NCBI GenBank assembly: GCA_045593265.1
Contig: JAZNWH010000105.1
Location: 1-64,000, forward strand
DNA: 64,000 bases
Direction: 5' to 3'
Source of the DNA: RGIG8497 sp045593265
GTDB lineage: Bacteria > Bacillota > Clostridia > RGIG6154
Numbering within the stretch: the stretch's first letter is position 1; each line of letters opens with the position of its first letter. Below the pieces are notes generated by a model. That model did not search any database. It was not told the DNA's origin and worked only from the letters and a program-made list of their open reading frames with translations. Positions 26,088 through 35,441 of the stretch are shown one piece after another. The position numbers were made by a program, and so were the translations under genes.

Positions 26088-27081
26088 AATTCTTGCTATA
26101 GAAAGTTCCTGTGATGAAACTGCTGCAGCTGTTGTAGTTGACGGAATTAATGTGTTATCAAATGTTATAAACTCACAGGCTGAACTACATAAAAAATATG
26201 GTGGAGTTGTTCCTGAAGTGGCTTCAAGACTTCATGTAGAAGTAATTGATTCCGTTGTGCACGAGGCTTTAAAAAAGGCAGATATGACACTTGATGACAT
26301 TGATGCTATAGCTGTTACTCACGCACCCGGACTTGTAGGTTCTTTACTTGTAGGTCTTTCTTATGCCAAAGGTCTTGCCTTTTCAGCAGGAAAGCCATTA
26401 ATCGGTGTTCATCATATTGAGGGACATTTATCTGCAAATTATTTATCAGGACTCACCCCTCCCTTTGTAACATTAGTTGCTTCCGGTGGACACAGTCATA
26501 TAATATATGTGGAAGATTATCGCAAATTCACCATTATGGGAAAAACCCGCGATGATGCTGCCGGCGAAGCTTTTGATAAGGTTGCACGCGTCTTGGGGCT
26601 TCCGTATCCCGGTGGGCCTAATATTGACAAAGCTGCAAAAGACGGCTGTGCTAATATTAAAATTACGAAACCAAAATTTCACGAGGAAACTCTTGATTTT
26701 TCTTTCAGTGGAATTAAGACCTTTATCATAAACTACGCTCACGGACTTGAACAAAAAAATATTCCTTTACCAATTAACGATATTGCTGCAAGCTTTCAAA
26801 ATACTGTTGTGGAGATTCTAACGGATAATACTTTTGAAGCTGCAAAGCGAACTAAGGTTAACAAAATTGCACTTGCAGGTGGTGTTGCTGCAAACACAGC
26901 ACTAAGAACTGCTTTTGAAGAGCGGGCAAAAAAAGAAGGCAAAGAATTTTATTGTCCCCCATTTGTTTATTGCACAGATAATGCTGCTATGATTGGTGCA
27001 GCGGCATATCATTACTATCTCGAGGGTAATTTTGCTGATATGAGTTTAAATGCAATACCATATAAACCTATAGGAGAATAA
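26080..27081 (+). CDS. tsaD: tRNA threonylcarbamoyltransferase TsaD
   Basis: A 333-residue catalytic subunit that transfers the threonylcarbamoyl group to A37 of ANN-decoding tRNAs. The metal-binding His pair is in GVHHIEGHLSAN. AIESSCDETAAAVV, SGGHSHIIYV and AGGVAANTALR are complete. The TTG start is preceded by AAAGGAGA at 10 nt and overlaps rimI by 8 bp. Confidence 0.96.
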   Translation: MIKILAIESSCDETAAAVVVDGINVLSNVINSQAELHKKYGGVVPEVASRLHVEVIDSVVHEALKKADMTLDDIDAIAVTHAPGLVGSLLVGLSYAKGLAFSAGKPLIGVHHIEGHLSANYLSGLTPPFVTLVASGGHSHIIYVEDYRKFTIMGKTRDDAAGEAFDKVARVLGLPYPGGPNIDKAAKDGCANIKITKPKFHEETLDFSFSGIKTFIINYAHGLEQKNIPLPINDIAASFQNTVVEILTDNTFEAAKRTKVNKIALAGGVAANTALRTAFEERAKKEGKEFYCPPFVYCTDNAAMIGAAAYHYYLEGNFADMSLNAIPYKPIGE

Positions 27082-27083
27082 TT

Positions 27084-27341
27084 ATGCAATATTTAAAATT
27101 AACTCTTATAACGTGGAACATAATTGTGTTTTTATTATTTGCTGTTGATAAATACAAAGCTATAAAAAAGAAAAACAGAATTTCTGAATTCACACTGGTT
27201 TTCTGATCTGTTGCTGGTGGTGGATTAGGTGCAATACTCTCTATGATTATTTTCAATCATAAAACAAAAAAGCATAAATTCAGATTTTTTATACCCATAA
27301 GTCTTTTTATATGGATTTATATTTTCTTTTATGTCCTTTAA
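27084..27341 (+). pseudogene. DUF1294-family membrane protein interrupted by an in-frame TGA
   Basis: The reading frame starts at ATG 27084 with TAGGAGAATAATT upstream and would encode 85 residues. Residues 1-40 (hydrophobic helix, AVDKYKAIKKKNRISE) and 42-85 (GGGLGAILSMIIFNHKTKKHKF and a second helix) together reproduce the DUF1294 layout. Codon 41 is TGA (27204-27206), at a position where the family has a hydrophobic residue. No frameshift is needed on either side. Elsewhere in the window TGA is a normal stop. Either this is a recent nonsense mutation, a sequencing error (TTA or TGG to TGA), or readthrough. The N-terminal 40 residues alone would be one helix. Confidence 0.75.
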
Positions 27342-27366
27342 TTAAATTTGAACGGAAGATAAAACA

Positions 27367-28674
27367 ATGAATTTTACCTATTTAACAATACTTATATTTA
27401 CCCTTACTTGCCTCGTTATGATTGCAATGATTTTAAAAAAGCCAACTATTCATTTAGGGAAAAGAGGATTTTCTTCTTATTGGGTTGTTGCTTTTTTAGG
27501 GGCGTTAACTATGCTTATATTTGGCAATATAACACCTTCGTTTACTGTAAATTCTATGCTTTCAAGCGGTTCTGTTAATCCAATAAAGATACTTGTTCTT
27601 TTTATTTCCATGACCTCAATTTCTGTGTTTCTCGACGAAACAGGTTTTTTCAAGTATCTTGCAGTTAAAACATTAAGACTTGCAGGAAACAGCCAGTATA
27701 AGCTATTTACGATGCTATATATAACGGTTTCTGTTTTAACGGTTTTTACATCCAATGATATAATTATACTTACCTTTACTCCGTTTATTTGTCATTTTGC
27801 CAAAAATGCAAACATAAACCCTGTTCCATATCTTACTTTGGAATTTGTTGCCGCAAATACGTGGAGCATGCTTCTTATAATCGGAAATCCTACAAATATT
27901 TATCTTGCATCTTATTTCAATACTGATTTTACAAGCTATACTAAAGTTATGGCATTCCCTACTATTATGGCAGGACTTACTTCCCTTGTAGTTATGCTTT
28001 TGCTTTTCAGAAAAGATTTAAATAAAGAAACTGTTGTTTCCGATGTTAAAGCAGATGTTATTAACAAGCCTCTTATGATTATGGGTCTGTTCACTCTTGC
28101 TGTATGTACTGTAATGCTTGCTGTAGCATCTTATATTAATTTACAAATGTGGCTTATAAGTCTCATGTGTGCTTTTATTCTGTTCGTATGTGTATATGTT
28201 TTCAATAAGATAAATCACAATAGAAACAAAATAATAACTCATACTATGCAACGCGTTCCCTGGCAGCTTATCCCTTTTGTGCTTTCTATGTTTATTATGG
28301 TTATTGCTCTCGACTTTAACCATGTTACCAATTCAATTGCAAACATACTTTCAAAAATCCCTATGCCTGCCTTTACTTACACTTTCTCATCAGCGATTTT
28401 TGCAAACTTTCTTAACAATATTCCTATGAGTGTTCTTTTCTGTTCAGTTTCACAGAATTCAGGATTCGGTCAATTAGCTGAATATGCAAGTATCATAGGT
28501 TCAAATATCGGTGCTTTAATCACACCGATAGGTGCATTGGCAGGAATTATGTGGACAGACATTTTAAGTGGTCTTAAGGTAAGGTACTCATTTAAAACAT
28601 TTATTAAAAACGGGGTGTTGATTGCATTTCCCTCGCTTCTTGCCGCTGCTGCAGGTCTTAACTTTATATTTTGA
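27367..28674 (+). CDS. SLC13/ArsB-like ion transporter
   Basis: A 435-residue integral membrane protein with about eleven hydrophobic helices. The conserved features are FTSNDIIILTFTPF and, in the second half, NFLNNIPMSVLF, the two matching helix-hairpin asparagine motifs of the ion transporter superfamily (ArsB, NhaD, DASS/SLC13). GNPTNIYLAS is another family motif. It may move arsenite, dicarboxylates or sodium, and the substrate cannot be read. GGAAGATAAAACA precedes the start. Confidence 0.75.
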   Translation: MNFTYLTILIFTLTCLVMIAMILKKPTIHLGKRGFSSYWVVAFLGALTMLIFGNITPSFTVNSMLSSGSVNPIKILVLFISMTSISVFLDETGFFKYLAVKTLRLAGNSQYKLFTMLYITVSVLTVFTSNDIIILTFTPFICHFAKNANINPVPYLTLEFVAANTWSMLLIIGNPTNIYLASYFNTDFTSYTKVMAFPTIMAGLTSLVVMLLLFRKDLNKETVVSDVKADVINKPLMIMGLFTLAVCTVMLAVASYINLQMWLISLMCAFILFVCVYVFNKINHNRNKIITHTMQRVPWQLIPFVLSMFIMVIALDFNHVTNSIANILSKIPMPAFTYTFSSAIFANFLNNIPMSVLFCSVSQNSGFGQLAEYASIIGSNIGALITPIGALAGIMWTDILSGLKVRYSFKTFIKNGVLIAFPSLLAAAAGLNFIF

Positions 28675-28722
28675 AAATGTACTCTAATTTAAATCATCTT
28701 AAGAGAAAGGAAGAACTTATAA

Positions 28723-29556
28723 ATGAAAACAGGAATAGTAGGCTTAGGATTAATAGGTGGTTCCTTTGCTAAAGCTTATAAAAAGGACGGACATCAGGTT
28801 TACGCGTATGACCTGAATGAAACTGTAACTGATTACGCAATTTCTTCAGGTGCTGTGGATTTTAAACTCGACAAGAAAAATATAAAAGAATGTGATTTAG
28901 TTATCATATGCATATATCCTAAAGCTGCAGTAGGCTTTTTAGAAGAATTTGCACCTTATTTTTCAAAAACTTCCATTGTTATTGATACTTGCGGTACCAA
29001 AAGATATGTATGTGAAAAAGCTTTTCCATTGGCACAAAAATATGGCTTTACATTTATTGGCGCCCATCCCATGGCAGGAACACATAATTCGGGATTTAAA
29101 TATGCTAAAGAAACTATGTTTTCAGGTGCCCCTATGGTTTTAGTACCACAACCTGAAACAGAACCTGACATTCTCGAAAAAGTAACAGAAATGCTCTCTC
29201 CCTGCAGATTTGGACGTTACTCTGTTACAACAGCCGAAAAACATGACCAGATGATTGCTTTCACATCACAGATGGCACATGTTGTTTCAAATGCTTTTAT
29301 CAAAAGCCCTACAGCCTGTGTTCATAAGGGATTTTCAGCAGGAAGCTACAAGGATTTAACGAGAGTTGCCTGGCTTAACCCGTCTATGTGGACAGAATTA
29401 TTTCTCGAAAATAAAGATAATCTGATAAATGAAATAGACATTATGGTAAATGCTTTAAACAAATATAAAAAAGCTCTAAAGGATAATGATGAAAAGTATC
29501 TTTACGAGCTTCTTGATGAAGGTAAGAAGAGAAAAGAAATGGTTGATGGAAGATAA
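28723..29556 (+). CDS. tyrA: Prephenate dehydrogenase
   Basis: A 277-residue TyrA converting prephenate to 4-hydroxyphenylpyruvate in tyrosine synthesis. The Rossmann motif VGLGLIGGSFAKAYK opens the protein. IGAHPMAGTHNSGF contains the active-site His and substrate contacts, and TSQMAHVVSNAF is the helical dimer motif. There is no C-terminal ACT domain, so tyrosine feedback through that domain is not expected. AGAAAGGAAG precedes the ATG. No other aromatic pathway gene is adjacent. Confidence 0.92.
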   Translation: MKTGIVGLGLIGGSFAKAYKKDGHQVYAYDLNETVTDYAISSGAVDFKLDKKNIKECDLVIICIYPKAAVGFLEEFAPYFSKTSIVIDTCGTKRYVCEKAFPLAQKYGFTFIGAHPMAGTHNSGFKYAKETMFSGAPMVLVPQPETEPDILEKVTEMLSPCRFGRYSVTTAEKHDQMIAFTSQMAHVVSNAFIKSPTACVHKGFSAGSYKDLTRVAWLNPSMWTELFLENKDNLINEIDIMVNALNKYKKALKDNDEKYLYELLDEGKKRKEMVDGR

Positions 29557-29612
29557 AAAAGGAAATATAAAAAAAGTTCATAATCGTAAAAATGCTTAAA
29601 TTTAATATAATT

Positions 29613-29653
29613 AAAAGGAGACTGTAAAAAACTAAGTTTTTTACAGTCCTTTT
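29613..29653. terminator. Bidirectional terminator between tyrA and a MATE gene
   Basis: ACTGTAAAAAAC (29621-29632) pairs with GTTTTTTACAGT (29636-29647). Flanking AAAAGG/CCTTTT extends the stem across one bulged base. T-runs appear on both strands, and the genes converge. Confidence 0.75.
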
Positions 29654-29664
29654 CACATTCACTA

Positions 29665-31032
29665 TTATAAATCTTCAACAAGAGTCTTTCTGTTTTTCCA
29701 TTTTCCTGAGAAGAAATAAATCATACTTGGAATTGCAAAACCATATGGTGCAAGAGCATATCCAAGAACAAATCCATAAAATCCCCAATTAAACACCACA
29801 CCGAAAAGCCAGCTTAATCCAATTCTTAAAAATACTCCATCAAGAAGTGCAAGTATCATACTAAAGCGTGCATTTCCTATCCCCTGAACAAAAGCTCCGC
29901 TGCCTCTCATTACAGCAAAGGCAGGAAACATCCATAATATTGCTTTTATAAAAGTCTTTGACATTTCGTGAACCTGATAATCGTCGGAGAATATCATAAA
30001 CAGCTGTCTTCCAAACACTATGTAAAGCATCATAAATATCAGTGTAAGTATTCCTGAATATACCCAAGCCCAATACACAATATGTTTTGCACGGTTTTTC
30101 TCGCCTGCACCTATATTCTGACTTATCATAGGCATAGCCGCATGTTGTATTCCCTGAGAAATTTTATTTATTATATCGTCAATTCTTATACCTACGCCAA
30201 ATGTTGCTGAAGCAACTACACCTACCTGATTTATTATTGAATTAACAAAAAGCATTGATAAATTAATAAACCCCGACTGAATTGCCATAGGCGTTCCTAA
30301 GCTTATTATCATTTGTGCGCAATTCTTATCAATTTTAAAGCTCTCTTTCTTAAACTCAAATCCAAAAGAGTGTCTATGTTTATACAAATACCATATAGAA
30401 AACAAAAACGAAACTGCCTGACCGATTATTGTTGCCCATGCTGCACCTGCAACACCAAATCCCATTATGCCTGTAAACAAAATATCAAGAACTAAATTTG
30501 TAACAGAAGCTATAACAATAAACAATAAAGGTCTTTTTGAATCTCCCATACCACGAAGTACTGCAGACACCATATTATATCCCGCAGTAAAAAACAACCC
30601 TAAACCACATATAACAAGGTATTCTATTGCCATTTTATAAGACTCTGACGGAACATTCATTACATTCAATATGCCTTTTCTGAACACAACACAGACAGTA
30701 GAAAATATTATCGCCAAAATAGTCAACAAGCAAAACAAAGTGCCTATAATATCATTGAGTTTTTCACGTTTGTTTGAACCTATAGCCTGAGAAACAAGGA
30801 CCTGACCTGCATTTGAAACTCCGAGACATATCATTGTAGCGAAATTCACTATCTGACTACTCAGGGAAACGGCTGATAAACCTGCTGTACCTACATAACG
30901 CCCCACAATCATCATATCAATTGTACTGTACAACACCTGCAACGCATTTGACAACATAAACGGCAGCATAAAAAACAATAGCTGACGTGCTATATTTCCC
31001 TTAGTAAAATCTTTTGTAATACCGTTACTCAT
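29665..31032 (-). CDS. MATE-family multidrug/cation antiporter
   Basis: A 455-residue protein of twelve hydrophobic helices in two homologous halves. Family marks include ARQLLFFMLPFMLSNALQVLYSTIDMMIVGR in helix 1-2 and GFAIQSGFINL-like and GIRIDDIINKISQGIQHA motifs at the start of the second half. It should export organic cations or metabolites using a sodium or proton gradient. It is a single-gene unit with its own promoter. Substrate unknown. Confidence 0.92.
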   Translation of the reverse strand: MSNGITKDFTKGNIARQLLFFMLPFMLSNALQVLYSTIDMMIVGRYVGTAGLSAVSLSSQIVNFATMICLGVSNAGQVLVSQAIGSNKREKLNDIIGTLFCLLTILAIIFSTVCVVFRKGILNVMNVPSESYKMAIEYLVICGLGLFFTAGYNMVSAVLRGMGDSKRPLLFIVIASVTNLVLDILFTGIMGFGVAGAAWATIIGQAVSFLFSIWYLYKHRHSFGFEFKKESFKIDKNCAQMIISLGTPMAIQSGFINLSMLFVNSIINQVGVVASATFGVGIRIDDIINKISQGIQHAAMPMISQNIGAGEKNRAKHIVYWAWVYSGILTLIFMMLYIVFGRQLFMIFSDDYQVHEMSKTFIKAILWMFPAFAVMRGSGAFVQGIGNARFSMILALLDGVFLRIGLSWLFGVVFNWGFYGFVLGYALAPYGFAIPSMIYFFSGKWKNRKTLVEDL

Positions 31033-31053
31033 TTTATAAGCTCTCCAATTTAA

Positions 31054-31082
31054 ATAATAACTCTTTTAATTTGATCTGTTAA
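31054..31082 (-). promoter_or_regulatory. Promoter of the MATE gene
   Basis: On the minus strand TTAACA, 17 nt, TATTAT, located 21 nt before the MATE start codon. Confidence 0.5.
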
Positions 31083-31159
31083 AATACCTTTTCATATAGA
31101 GTACAACAAATGTTAATATTTTTGCAACTACGGCATATTGTAACATATTTCCCCAAAAA

Positions 31160-31199
31160 ATACAACAAAAAAGTCAGAACACGCAAAATGTATTCTGAC
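31160..31199 (-). terminator. Terminator after the pdaA-like gene
   Basis: On the minus strand GTCAGAATAC / GTGTTCTGAC (10 pairs, one G-T wobble, 7-nt loop) followed by TTTTTTGTTG. Confidence 0.75.
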
Positions 31200-31211
31200 C
31201 TCTGATTTTTA

Positions 31212-32012
31212 TTAATTTATTTCTGTCAGGCTGCCAAAAGAATATCCGAGTTCTTCCCATCTTTGAAGAAGTTCATCCAGTATCATACCGTTTGTTTTTG
31301 ATGTGGAATGAAGTAGCACAATCGCTCCGGGATGAATTCTTGTGAGTAACTTTGAAAAAGCTTCGTCTTTAGTAGGCTGTTGCTTATCTATCCAATCTAC
31401 ATAAGCAAGAGACCAGAAAAATGTTTTATACCCTAATTCCTTTGCCATAGCAAGATTTTCTTCACTGAATTTTCCCTGAGGAGGTCTGTAAAATTTAAGC
31501 ATTTCCTGTCCTGTTGTTTTTTTATACAGTTCTTCAAGAGAAGTAAGCTCATCGCTGAATTTTTCTTTAGATGAAATTTTGCTCATATCGGGATGAGAAT
31601 ATGTATGATTTGCAACTATATGTCCCTCGTTACACATTCTTTTGACAATATCAGGATTTTTTTCAATATAGTTTCCTACCAGAAAAAATGTAGCTTTTAC
31701 ATCGTGCTTTTTAAGAGCGTCAAGAATTTGTTCTGTTGCACCGTTTTCATATCCTGCATCAAAGGTAAGATATATTCTTTTTTCGTCTGTAGGTGCAGTA
31801 TAAAACGCATTATACTGTCTTAAAAATTCACTGTCTGCATTACCTACAGGCTTTTCCCCATTAGTCTTATAACTAAGTCCCCAGTCATTTGTTTTAATAT
31901 TTGAAAAAACCGAAGTAACAAATCCATTTGCACAAAAGAAATACAAAGCAAAGCCTAACAAAAACAAAGTTACAGCATAAATTATATGCTTACGTTTTAA
32001 AACATAAATCAA
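31212..32012 (-). CDS. Polysaccharide deacetylase, PdaA-like (spore cortex muramic lactam)
   Basis: About 266 residues. One N-terminal signal/anchor helix (residues 10-28) precedes a NodB domain: YLTFDAGYENG supplies the metal-binding Asp, HTYSHPDMS the two His, RPPQGKFSEE the Arg/Pro motif and LLHSTS the last His. The match to PdaA (delta-lactam de-N-acetylase of spore cortex) rests on the long segment before the NodB domain and the AGYENG variant. The start is TTG at 32012, 5 nt after AGAGGTGA. A GTG further upstream lies inside that ribosome site. Confidence 0.82.
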   Translation of the reverse strand: MIYVLKRKHIIYAVTLFLLGFALYFFCANGFVTSVFSNIKTNDWGLSYKTNGEKPVGNADSEFLRQYNAFYTAPTDEKRIYLTFDAGYENGATEQILDALKKHDVKATFFLVGNYIEKNPDIVKRMCNEGHIVANHTYSHPDMSKISSKEKFSDELTSLEELYKKTTGQEMLKFYRPPQGKFSEENLAMAKELGYKTFFWSLAYVDWIDKQQPTKDEAFSKLLTRIHPGAIVLLHSTSKTNGMILDELLQRWEELGYSFGSLTEIN

Positions 32013-32045
32013 AAAAATCACCTCTAAAAAATTATAGTATTATAA

Positions 32046-32074
32046 TTGAAAAATTATGACTTTTATGGTATACT
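32046..32074 (+). promoter_or_regulatory. Promoter of the ABC-F gene
   Basis: TTGAAA, 17 nt, TATACT, about 33 nt before the ribosome binding site GGAAGGAGA of the ABC-F gene. Confidence 0.6.
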
Positions 32075-32113
32075 ATAACAAGTATATAATTTTTAACGGA
32101 AGGAGATATTCTT

Positions 32114-34018
32114 TTGATACTGCTTACTGCTTCAAAAGTAAAAAAGACATATGGTATAGAAACAATCTTAGAGGATATCTCTTTTACAGTTTCGTCAGGA
32201 GACAGAACAGGTATTTTGGGAATAAACGGAGCAGGTAAAACTACTCTCTTCAAGCTTATAACCGATGAAATTTCTCCTGATGAGGGAAATATATTCAGAA
32301 ATAAAAATGTTAAAATCAGTTATATGAAACAGTTCGGAGAATATTCCTCTGAAAAGAACGCTTTTGACGAAGTAATGACTGTTTTTTCTCATATGGTAGA
32401 AATGGAACAGGAATTAAATGAGCTTAACACCAAAATTGAAACCGACAGCAACGAAGAGCTGATTGCAAAATTTACTGAACTGAACCAAAAATATATTGAC
32501 CTGGGTGGTCTTACCTATCGTAATCGTATAAAATCCACACTTACAGGGCTTGGCTTTGAGGAAGAACATTTAAGCGTACCTTTATCCGATTTAAGTGGTG
32601 GACAACGCACCCGAGTTATGCTTGCAAAGGTTCTTCTGGAAAATGCAGATATTCTTCTTCTCGACGAACCTACAAACCACCTTGATATAGACGCTGTTAC
32701 CTGGCTTGAGGACTTTCTGTCGGGTTATCCGGGAAGTATCCTTTTAATCACCCATGACCGTTATTTCCTTGATAAGGTAACTAATAAAATATACGAAATA
32801 GAACATCATAAGCTTAAGGAATATAACGGAAACTATTCATACTACAGACAGAAAAAAGAAGCTGACCGTGCAGCACTTGAAAAGGATTATGCCTTAAAGG
32901 AAAAAGAAATCAAGCGTCTTGAAGGTATAATTGCTCAGCAAAAACAGTGGAACAGAGAAAGAAATATAAAAACTGCAGAAAGCAAACAAAAGGTTATTGA
33001 CAGAATTGAACAGACTATGGTAAAGCCTGAAAAAACGCTCGACACTTTAAACTTTAAGTTTAACTTTATGGCCGATTGCGCTAATGATGTTTTAACTGTA
33101 GAAAATGTTTCAAAACACTTTGACGATGTGCCTTTATTTGAAAATGTCAATTTCGAAGTCAAAAAGAACGACCGTATTTTTATAATGGGTGCAAACGGAT
33201 GTGGTAAAACTACACTTCTTAAAATTCTTTTGGGCAGAACAAGGGCAGATTCAGGTCGTTACAAAATCGGACCGAGAGTTGAATGTGCCTACTATGATCA
33301 GGCACAGTGCGACCTTGATGATTCAAAGACTATATTTGAGGAAATTTCTGATTTTTTACCCGCCCTTGACAATACAACTATAAGAAGCGCTCTTGCAATT
33401 TTCTTATTTAAAGGTGAAGATGTTTTCAAACAAATAGGAACGCTGTCAGGTGGAGAAAAGGCACGTGTTGCTTTTGCAAAATTAATGCTTTCCAAAGCTA
33501 ATTTCCTTCTTCTTGACGAGCCTACAAACCATCTGGATATTCCATCAAAGGAAGCAATTGAATCAGCACTCAAAGCATATGAGGGAACTCTTCTTACAGT
33601 TTCCCATGACAGATATTTTGTTAATAAGCTTGCAACTAAAATATATCTTCTCTCTAAAGAAGGTATAACTGTAATACACGGTGATTATGACGAATATATA
33701 AAAATTAAAAGTTTAAAAGAGAGCATATCTGAGCCTGAAAAAAAACCATCATCAAATGCTCTTGACTATAAACAACAAAAAGCTCTTGAATCAGAAAAGA
33801 GAAAATTAAAAACTAAAATCTCTCGCTTGGAAGAAAAAATATCTGTTCTTGAGGAAGAAATTAATTCTCTTTCAGAAGAGATTTCAAAACCTGAAAACTC
33901 TTCTGATTTTGAAAAAATTATGCTCCTTAACAATGAACTGACCGAAAAGACAGCTTTGCTCGAGGAAACTATGAAAGAATGGGAAGATTTTTGTACTGCT
34001 TTGGAAGAGCTTGAATAA
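32114..34018 (+). CDS. ABC-F family ribosome-associated ATPase
   Basis: 634 residues with two complete ABC domains and no membrane segments. The first has GINGAGKTTLFKL, LSGGQRTRVMLAKVLL and LLDEPTNHLD. The second has GANGCGKTTLLKIL, LSGGEKARVAFAKLML and again LLDEPTNHLD. Between them is the charged helical linker (P-site tRNA interaction motif), and at the C-terminus a 90-residue coiled coil. These proteins act on stalled ribosomes, and some give antibiotic protection. Nothing here tells housekeeping (Uup, YfmR type) from resistance members. TTG start after AAGGAGATATTCT. Confidence 0.92.
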   Translation: MILLTASKVKKTYGIETILEDISFTVSSGDRTGILGINGAGKTTLFKLITDEISPDEGNIFRNKNVKISYMKQFGEYSSEKNAFDEVMTVFSHMVEMEQELNELNTKIETDSNEELIAKFTELNQKYIDLGGLTYRNRIKSTLTGLGFEEEHLSVPLSDLSGGQRTRVMLAKVLLENADILLLDEPTNHLDIDAVTWLEDFLSGYPGSILLITHDRYFLDKVTNKIYEIEHHKLKEYNGNYSYYRQKKEADRAALEKDYALKEKEIKRLEGIIAQQKQWNRERNIKTAESKQKVIDRIEQTMVKPEKTLDTLNFKFNFMADCANDVLTVENVSKHFDDVPLFENVNFEVKKNDRIFIMGANGCGKTTLLKILLGRTRADSGRYKIGPRVECAYYDQAQCDLDDSKTIFEEISDFLPALDNTTIRSALAIFLFKGEDVFKQIGTLSGGEKARVAFAKLMLSKANFLLLDEPTNHLDIPSKEAIESALKAYEGTLLTVSHDRYFVNKLATKIYLLSKEGITVIHGDYDEYIKIKSLKESISEPEKKPSSNALDYKQQKALESEKRKLKTKISRLEEKISVLEEEINSLSEEISKPENSSDFEKIMLLNNELTEKTALLEETMKEWEDFCTALEELE

Positions 34019-34057
34019 ATAATGTAACACCAATATTATTGAAAGGAGGAACATAAG

Positions 34058-35419
34058 GTGGCAACAATTAATGATTATACCCCTGATTTTGAACTGCTTA
34101 ACGAAATGCTTGAAAACAAACAGCTTCTTAATCTGAAAAAAGAAATATCCAATATGAATGAGGTTGATATAGCCGTCTTTATGGAGGAACTTGACTCCGA
34201 CAAAGCCCTTATTGTGTTCCGACTTTTGAACAAAGACCTCGCAAACGAAGTTTTTGCTTGTCTTTCAACTGACACGCAGGAACATATTATTGAGTATATA
34301 AGTGATAAAGACCTTCACGATATGATTGAAGATTTATTTGTGGACGACGTAGTTGACTTGTTGGAAGAGCTTCCTGCAAATGTTGTTAAGCGTATTCTCA
34401 GAATAGCAACCCCCCAGACAAGAAATCTTATCAATCAGTTTTTAAAATACCCCGAGGACAGTGCGGGAAGTATTATGACTGCTGAGTATGTAGCTTTAAA
34501 GAAAACAATGAGTGTAGGCGATGCTATAAACTATATCAGAAAAACAGGCGTTGATAAAGAAACTATTTACACTTGTTATGTTACAAGTCCGCAACGTCTC
34601 TTGGAGGGTATTGTTTCTCTTAAAGACCTTATAATGGCTTCTCCTGATTGCATAATTGAAAACATAATGGATACAAATGTCATAAAGTGTGTAACCACCG
34701 AAGAACAGGAAGAAATTGTGCAAACTTTTAATAAATATGATCTTCTTGCCCTTCCTGTTGTTGACCACGAAAACCGAATTGTTGGTATTATTACTGTCGA
34801 TGACGTTTTTGACGTAATGGAAGAGGAAACAACCGAAGATATGGAAAAGATGGCAGCTATCACACCATCAGAAAAACCTTATCTTAAAACAGGAGTTTTT
34901 GAAACTTTTAAGCAACGTATACCATGGCTTCTTATCCTTATGATTTCAGCCGCATTTACAGGGAAAATACTGACATTATATGAATCTGCATTAGCAAGCT
35001 GTATCATTCTTACACAATTTATCCCCATGCTTATGAACACCGGTGGTAACTCAGGCAGTCAGTCTTCCGTTACTGTTATTCGTGGTCTCTCCATTGGTGA
35101 AATTGAATTTAAAGACGTTTTTAAAGTTTTAGGTAAAGAGTTTTTAGTTTCTGTTCTATGCGGCTTAGTTCTTGCAATTGCTAATCTTGCTAAACTTATT
35201 CTTATAGATCGCATAGCGCTTGATATTGCAATAGTTGTTTGCCTTACTCTTCTTGTAACAGTTATTGCGGCAAAAATCGTCGGATGCTTGCTTCCTATGG
35301 CAGCTAAAAAAGTAGGCTTTGACCCTGCAGTTATGGCAAATCCGTTTATAACTACTATAGTCGACGCACTAAGTCTTGTAATATTTTTCAACATAGCAAC
35401 ATACATTTTAGGTATCTGA
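34058..35419 (+). CDS. mgtE: Magnesium transporter MgtE
   Basis: A 453-residue magnesium channel. The cytoplasmic N-domain (residues 1-130, helical) and two CBS domains (about 135-255, including VDDVFDVMEEE) sense Mg2+. The C-terminal five-helix pore contains PMLMNTGGNSGSQSSVTVIRGL, the signature of the MgtE pore. GTG start with AAAGGAGG upstream. No M-box riboswitch is visible between this gene and the ABC-F gene, which is only 39 bp away. Confidence 0.95.
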   Translation: MATINDYTPDFELLNEMLENKQLLNLKKEISNMNEVDIAVFMEELDSDKALIVFRLLNKDLANEVFACLSTDTQEHIIEYISDKDLHDMIEDLFVDDVVDLLEELPANVVKRILRIATPQTRNLINQFLKYPEDSAGSIMTAEYVALKKTMSVGDAINYIRKTGVDKETIYTCYVTSPQRLLEGIVSLKDLIMASPDCIIENIMDTNVIKCVTTEEQEEIVQTFNKYDLLALPVVDHENRIVGIITVDDVFDVMEEETTEDMEKMAAITPSEKPYLKTGVFETFKQRIPWLLILMISAAFTGKILTLYESALASCIILTQFIPMLMNTGGNSGSQSSVTVIRGLSIGEIEFKDVFKVLGKEFLVSVLCGLVLAIANLAKLILIDRIALDIAIVVCLTLLVTVIAAKIVGCLLPMAAKKVGFDPAVMANPFITTIVDALSLVIFFNIATYILGI

Positions 35420-35441
35420 TGCCTGAAAGGAATGTTTGAAT

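Noticed and set aside
27084..27341. Genome-wide reassignment of TGA to a sense codon
   Set aside because: TGA ends several intact genes in this window (for example recD2 and the second miniprotein), so the code is standard.
34019..34057. Magnesium-sensing M-box upstream of mgtE
   Set aside because: Only 39 bases separate mgtE from the ABC-F gene, far too short for the element.
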